A stretch of DNA of 64,000 nt from the NCBI RefSeq assembly GCF_019207085.1, contig NZ_JAATOM010000005.1, forward strand, positions 1 through 64,000, read 5' to 3'. Origin of the DNA: Variovorax sp. dw_308 (lineage in GTDB: Bacteria > Pseudomonadota > Gammaproteobacteria > Burkholderiales > Burkholderiaceae_C). Positions 60,579-64,000 of the stretch are shown in pieces; the stretch's first letter is position 1, and every line of letters begins with the position of its first letter. The notes below the pieces were generated by a model. That model saw nothing but the letters and a program-made list of their open reading frames with translations. It did no database searches and had not been told where the DNA came from. The translations under genes were made by a program, and so were the position numbers.

Positions 60579-61514
60579 CTATGCGCGGCGGCCCCAGTAC
60601 TCGGGCATGCCGTATTGCAGCTTGAGGAAGTCCAGCCACAGCCGCACGCGCAGGGGCAGGTGTTTGCGCTGCGGGAACACCGCATAGACGCCGTTCGGCG
60701 GCGCGGCGAAATCGTCGAGCAGGGGCACGAGCAGGCCGGCGTCGATCTCCGCCTCGACCTCCCAGTTGCTGCGCCATGCGATGCCGTGGCCGGCCAGGCA
60801 CCAGTCGTGCAGGACCTGGCCGTCGGTGCAGTCGAGCGGGCCGCTGGGGCGCAGGTGGATCACCTCCTCGCCGCCTTCCGCGCCCGGCGCGGGTGGCAGC
60901 CGAAAGGCCCAGCCGCGGGTTTGCGAAGCGTCACTCGACAGCGTGAGGCAGGCAAAGCGCACGAGGTCCGCCGGATGTCGTGGCGCGCCATGTCGGCGGA
61001 TGAACTCCGGCGTCGCGACACAGCGGCGGCGGTTGTCCGCGAGGCGCAGGCTCACGAGCGAGGAATCCGGCAGGTCGCCCACGCGCACGGCGCAGTCATA
61101 GCCTTCGCCGGCCACGTCGATCACGCGGTCGCTGAGGTTCAAGGAGATGCGCACTTCCGGATGCAGCGCATGGAAGCGCGGCACCAGCGGCGCGACATGG
61201 CGGCGGCCGAAGCCTGCCGGCGCCGTGACGCGCAAGTGGCCGCTGGCCTTGACGCCGCCGGCGCTCACGCTGGCCTCGGCATTGGCGAACTCGACCAGCA
61301 GGCGCTGGCAGTCTTCGAGGAAGGCGCTGCCCTCGTGCGTGAGCGTGATGCGCCGCGTGGTGCGCACGAGCAGCTTGACGCCGAGGCGCTCTTCGAGCGC
61401 ATCGATGCGCCGGCCCATGATCGCGGGCGCCACGTTCTCCGCCTTGGCCGCGGCCGTCAGGCTGCCGCGGGTGGCGACGGAGACGAAGGATTCGAGTTGC
61501 TTGAGGCGGTCCAT
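60579..61514 (-). CDS. LysR-family transcriptional regulator
   Basis: A 311-residue LysR protein. The N-terminal HTH (about 1–60; RLKQLESFVSVATRGSLTAA, NVAPAIMGRRIDALEERLGV) is followed by the periplasmic-binding-like effector domain (VRISLNLSDRVIDVAGEGYD). It resembles the CrgA/TDO-type regulators common in Comamonadaceae. It is on the same strand as DUF2214; the target genes are not evident from the sequence. Confidence 0.9.
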   Translation of the reverse strand: MDRLKQLESFVSVATRGSLTAAAKAENVAPAIMGRRIDALEERLGVKLLVRTTRRITLTHEGSAFLEDCQRLLVEFANAEASVSAGGVKASGHLRVTAPAGFGRRHVAPLVPRFHALHPEVRISLNLSDRVIDVAGEGYDCAVRVGDLPDSSLVSLRLADNRRRCVATPEFIRRHGAPRHPADLVRFACLTLSSDASQTRGWAFRLPPAPGAEGGEEVIHLRPSGPLDCTDGQVLHDWCLAGHGIAWRSNWEVEAEIDAGLLVPLLDDFAAPPNGVYAVFPQRKHLPLRVRLWLDFLKLQYGMPEYWGRRA

Positions 61515-61618
61515 CGCGAGGGCTTCTGGTTCATTTCAACAACGCGCGCACCGTCGCCAACGGCAGGAACAGCGTCAACGGTCCGGATCCAGCGAAGCAA
61601 CGCGAAACGATACCGACC

Positions 61619-61900
61619 TCACTTCGCGTTCAGCAGCTTGCGCCGTCGAGAAAAGGCGCGACGCAATGCCGCAGTGGGCTTGGGTGGGGCAAGCAGCGCT
61701 TGCGCCAGGGTCTCCTGATCTGCCATCGACAGGCGCTGGACTTCCCCCTCCTCTATTGCACGCTGCGCCGCGCACTGAACCGCTGACGCGATGAAATCGG
61801 TCATCAGGCGACCTTCGACTTCCGCAGCTCGTTTGAGCTTTGCGTGCAAGTCGGCGCTGATACGGGCTTCGAGGCGAGCGGTCTCGGCAGTCGATTGCAT
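61619..61900 (-). CDS. DUF1778/TacA-like antitoxin without its GNAT toxin
   Basis: A 93-residue protein with the DUF1778 ribbon-helix-helix layout (TARLEARISADLHAKLKRAA, then EGRLMTDFIASAVQCAAQRA) and a basic tail. Such antitoxins are normally followed by a GNAT toxin (TacT-like) overlapping by a few bases. Here the following 104 bases hold no such gene and the LysR gene comes next, so it is a solitary antitoxin or remnant of a module. Confidence 0.8.
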   Translation of the reverse strand: MQSTAETARLEARISADLHAKLKRAAEVEGRLMTDFIASAVQCAAQRAIEEGEVQRLSMADQETLAQALLAPPKPTAALRRAFSRRRKLLNAK

Positions 61901-61994
61901 TTCAAATCTCCTTGCAGAAATTGTGCGGCAGTTTGCCGAATCCGCGATTCACTCGAGACGAAGCAGGGTCGTGCGGTCAAGCAAATGCTTGGGT

Positions 61995-63188
61995 TCAGTC
62001 TCCAGTCGTGATGTGTTGTGACTTCAGGGTTTCGATGTCCGCGTCGCTGTAGCCGACTTCCTTGAGCAACACATTCGTGTGCTCGCCGAGCAACGGCGGC
62101 TGCAGGCGGATGCCGGGGCGCTCGCCGCCGATCGTGAAAGGCATGAGCGGCACCTTCGACGTACTGCCGTCGTTCATGCGGATGGGCGCGAGGCCGCCGG
62201 TGGCGTTGAGGTGCGGGTCTTCGAACAGGTCTTGCGGCTTGGTGATCGGCGCGAAAGGCAGTTCGTTCTGCTCGAACACTTCGCTCAGTTCGGCGGCGCT
62301 GCGGCCGGCCAGGTGCGAGCGCAGGATCGGCATCATCCATTCGCGCGCGAGAACGCGGTCGTTGTTGGTCTTCAGGCGCGGGTCGGCCAGCATCTCCTCC
62401 AACCTGAAGGCCTTGCAGAAGATGGTCCACTGCTTGTCACTGACAGCCGCAAGGAAGATCTGCTCGCCGTCCTTCACGGTGAACACGTCGTACACGGCCC
62501 AGGCCGAGATGCGGCTGGGCATCGGGTCGGCCGCCTTGCCCGTGGCAGCGAACTGCATCATGTGCTGCGCGACAAGGAAGATGTTGTTCTCGAACAGCGC
62601 GGACTGCACCTCGCAGCCTTCGCCGGTCTGGTCGCGCTGGCGCAACGCGGCCATTGCGCCGATGGCGCCGAACATGCCGCCCATGATGTCGTTGACGCTG
62701 GTGCCCGCGCGCAGCGGGTCGCCGGAGCGGCCGGTCATGTAGGCCAAGCCTCCCATCATCTGGACGACTTCGTCCAGCGCGGTGCGGTGGTCGTACGGGC
62801 CGGGCAGGAAGCCCTTGTGGCTCACGTAGATGAGGCGCGGGTTGAGCTTCCTGAGACTCGCGTAATCGAGACCCAGCTTCTTCATCGTGCCGGGTTTGAA
62901 GTTCTCGCTGACGATGTCGGCGGTGGCGATCAGGCGCAGCGCGGCCTCGACGCCTTCGGGACGCTTGAGATCAAGCGCAATGCTCTTCTTGTTGCGGTTG
63001 AAGGTCGGGAAGAAGCCCGCGCCGGAGCCGAGCAGCCGGCGCGTGTTGTCGCCTTCGATCGGCTCGACCTTGACGACTTCGGCGCCGAGGTCGCCCAGCA
63101 GAAGTCCGCAGGTCGGGCCCATGACCATGTGGGTGAATTCGACGACGCGGATGCCGGCGTAGGGCAATGGCTTGGGGGCTTCAGACAT
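61995..63188 (-). CDS. CaiB/BaiF family CoA-transferase
   Basis: A 397-residue type III CoA-transferase that moves CoA between carboxylic acids. Features: VVEFTHMVMGPTCGLLLGDL, GAEVVKVEPIEGDNTRR at the N-terminus, VSHKGFLPGPYDHRTALDEV, and GTSVNDIMGGMFGAIGAMAA with the probable catalytic Asp167. The downstream half carries YDVFTVKDGEQIFLAAVSDK. It overlaps the HMG-CoA-lyase-like gene by eight bases, so the pair likely activates and cleaves an organic acid in one pathway. Confidence 0.9.
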   Translation of the reverse strand: MSEAPKPLPYAGIRVVEFTHMVMGPTCGLLLGDLGAEVVKVEPIEGDNTRRLLGSGAGFFPTFNRNKKSIALDLKRPEGVEAALRLIATADIVSENFKPGTMKKLGLDYASLRKLNPRLIYVSHKGFLPGPYDHRTALDEVVQMMGGLAYMTGRSGDPLRAGTSVNDIMGGMFGAIGAMAALRQRDQTGEGCEVQSALFENNIFLVAQHMMQFAATGKAADPMPSRISAWAVYDVFTVKDGEQIFLAAVSDKQWTIFCKAFRLEEMLADPRLKTNNDRVLAREWMMPILRSHLAGRSAAELSEVFEQNELPFAPITKPQDLFEDPHLNATGGLAPIRMNDGSTSKVPLMPFTIGGERPGIRLQPPLLGEHTNVLLKEVGYSDADIETLKSQHITTGD

Positions 63189-64000
63189 TTGATGTGGTTC
63201 CTTGTTGCCTGAAGCCCTTCGGCAGGCCGGCTTCGGGGGTCATGCCGTAGACCGGCTCGCCGGGCAGGCCGGCGATCAGTGGTGCGCGTGCGGCCATCAG
63301 CTTGTCGAGGTCGATGCCGGTGCGCACACCCATCGCCTCGAACATGAAGACCAGGTCTTCGGTGACGACATTGCCCGATGCGCCCGGCGCATAGGGGCAG
63401 CCGCCAAGGCCGCCGAGCGACGAATCGAAGGTGCGAACGCCCTCTTCATACGCGGCAAGGCAGTTGGCCAGCCCGAGGCCGCGCGTGTTGTGCATGTGGG
63501 CCGCGCCGGCGTGCGCCCCCAGTTCGGCGCGCAGGCGCTTGAAGAGGCGGCGCACCTGCGCGGGGTTGGCATAGCCGACCGTGTCGGAGAGTCCCGATTC
63601 ATCGGCGCCGGCGGCAATGCACTGCACGGCCAGCGCGATGACTTCGTCCTCCGGCACATCACCCTGCAGCGTGCAGCCGAAGGCGGTCGAGATGCCGGCC
63701 TCCAGCCGCACGTGCGGGGCCATGTCGCGGCGCAGCTCCGAAATGGCGCGCACCTCCTCGACCATTTGCTCGCGCGTCTTGCGCACGTTGGCCAGCGAAT
63801 GCGCTGCGCTGGCCGACACCGGCATGGTGAGCTTGTGGACACCGGCCGCCAATGCGGCCTCGGCGCCGCGCCGATTGGGCACCAGCGCCATCACGGTCAG
63901 GCCGGGCAAGGTGATCGCATGGCGCACCACCTCGGCGGCGTCGGCCATCTGCGGCAGCAGCTTCGCGGGCACGAAGGACGCGACCTCGATCTCTCGCACG
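63181..64000 (-). CDS. Hydroxymethylglutaryl-CoA lyase family protein (runs off right edge)
   Basis: Partial, lacking its N-terminus beyond base 64000 (the first visible codons read VREIEVASFVPAKLL, which corresponds to about residue 35–50 of the family). The rest shows the DRE-TIM metallolyase features: MVEEVRAISELRRDMAPHV, GISTAFGCTLQGDVPEDEV, DESGLSDTVGYANPAQVRRL, HMHNTRGLGLANCLAAYEEG and DSSLGGLGGCPYAPGASGNV with the metal-binding His residues and catalytic Cys. Paired with the CoA-transferase it may cleave a 3-hydroxy-3-methylglutaryl-type or citramalyl-type CoA ester; the substrate is uncertain. Confidence 0.92.
   Translation of the reverse strand, partial: VREIEVASFVPAKLLPQMADAAEVVRHAITLPGLTVMALVPNRRGAEAALAAGVHKLTMPVSASAAHSLANVRKTREQMVEEVRAISELRRDMAPHVRLEAGISTAFGCTLQGDVPEDEVIALAVQCIAAGADESGLSDTVGYANPAQVRRLFKRLRAELGAHAGAAHMHNTRGLGLANCLAAYEEGVRTFDSSLGGLGGCPYAPGASGNVVTEDLVFMFEAMGVRTGIDLDKLMAARAPLIAGLPGEPVYGMTPEAGLPKGFRQQGTTSNV

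Overview
The window is high-GC DNA with dense coding on both strands. Gene content and order (rpe–apaG, thiL/pgpA/pncC, lptA–lptB–rpoN, an FMN glutamate-synthase-like protein, DUF2214, a CaiB/HMG-CoA-lyase-like pair) point to a betaproteobacterium of the order Burkholderiales, most likely Comamonadaceae (Variovorax/Ramlibacter-like). This placement rests on recognition of protein families and synteny, not on a search. I saw no rRNA, tRNA, CRISPR array, phage or complete insertion sequence.

Region 1 (1–24.1 kb) is core and housekeeping sequence with small accessory insertions. It opens with the start of an exported protein, then a large-subunit catalase (katE), a tiny membrane protein, a transglutaminase, a CxxC protein, an M14-type deacylase, rpe, apaG, a CPA2 antiporter overlapping a YbdK-type glutamate-cysteine ligase, and thiL. 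A PIN toxin/antitoxin pair and a short YqiJ-like membrane protein lie between thiL and pgpA–pncC. A large imperfect inverted repeat (14242–14370) separates two convergent genes. Next come a gamma-glutamylcyclotransferase-like protein, a YecA/UPF0149 protein, an FMN glutamate-synthase-family protein, a BUD32/InaA-like kinase, a lone PIN protein, an RlmL-type methyltransferase, a hybrid histidine kinase, and two divergent toxin–antitoxin modules (hipBA and fitAB).

Region 2 (24.2–50.7 kb) is one large Wzx/Wzy-type exopolysaccharide or capsule locus, entirely on the minus strand. In transcription order: a poly-Gly lipoprotein, YjbH-like porin, Wza, Wzb, Wzc, WecB and WecC (UDP-ManNAc to UDP-ManNAcA), an acyltransferase, the Wzx flippase, an AAC(3)-fold acetyltransferase, an unassigned predicted beta-propeller, a glycosyltransferase, an AT-rich Wzy polymerase, a bi-domain oxidoreductase, a heparinase II/III-like protein, a WbuB-like glycosyltransferase, and a PglC/PglD/PglE/PglF-like quartet. 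The PglF homologue is fused to an N-terminal VanZ domain. Many junctions are 4-base ATGA overlaps, which implies translationally coupled expression. The gene set predicts a repeat unit built on a bacillosamine-type sugar (UDP-N,N'-diacetylbacillosamine or a close relative) with an N-acetylmannosaminuronic acid residue.

Region 3 (51–64 kb) returns to core genes: rpoN, lptB, lptA, a DsbA-like oxidoreductase, a SPOR protein, argS, a PsiF-type periplasmic protein with a clear terminator, a membrane-fused spermidine-synthase-like protein, DUF2214, a LysR regulator, an orphan DUF1778 antitoxin, and a CoA-transferase/HMG-CoA-lyase-like pair running off the right edge.

The most distinctive items are the polysaccharide locus (VanZ–PglF fusion, AAC(3)-like enzyme and unassigned beta-propeller), the 129-base inverted-repeat element, and five toxin–antitoxin-type loci, two of which lack a visible partner.
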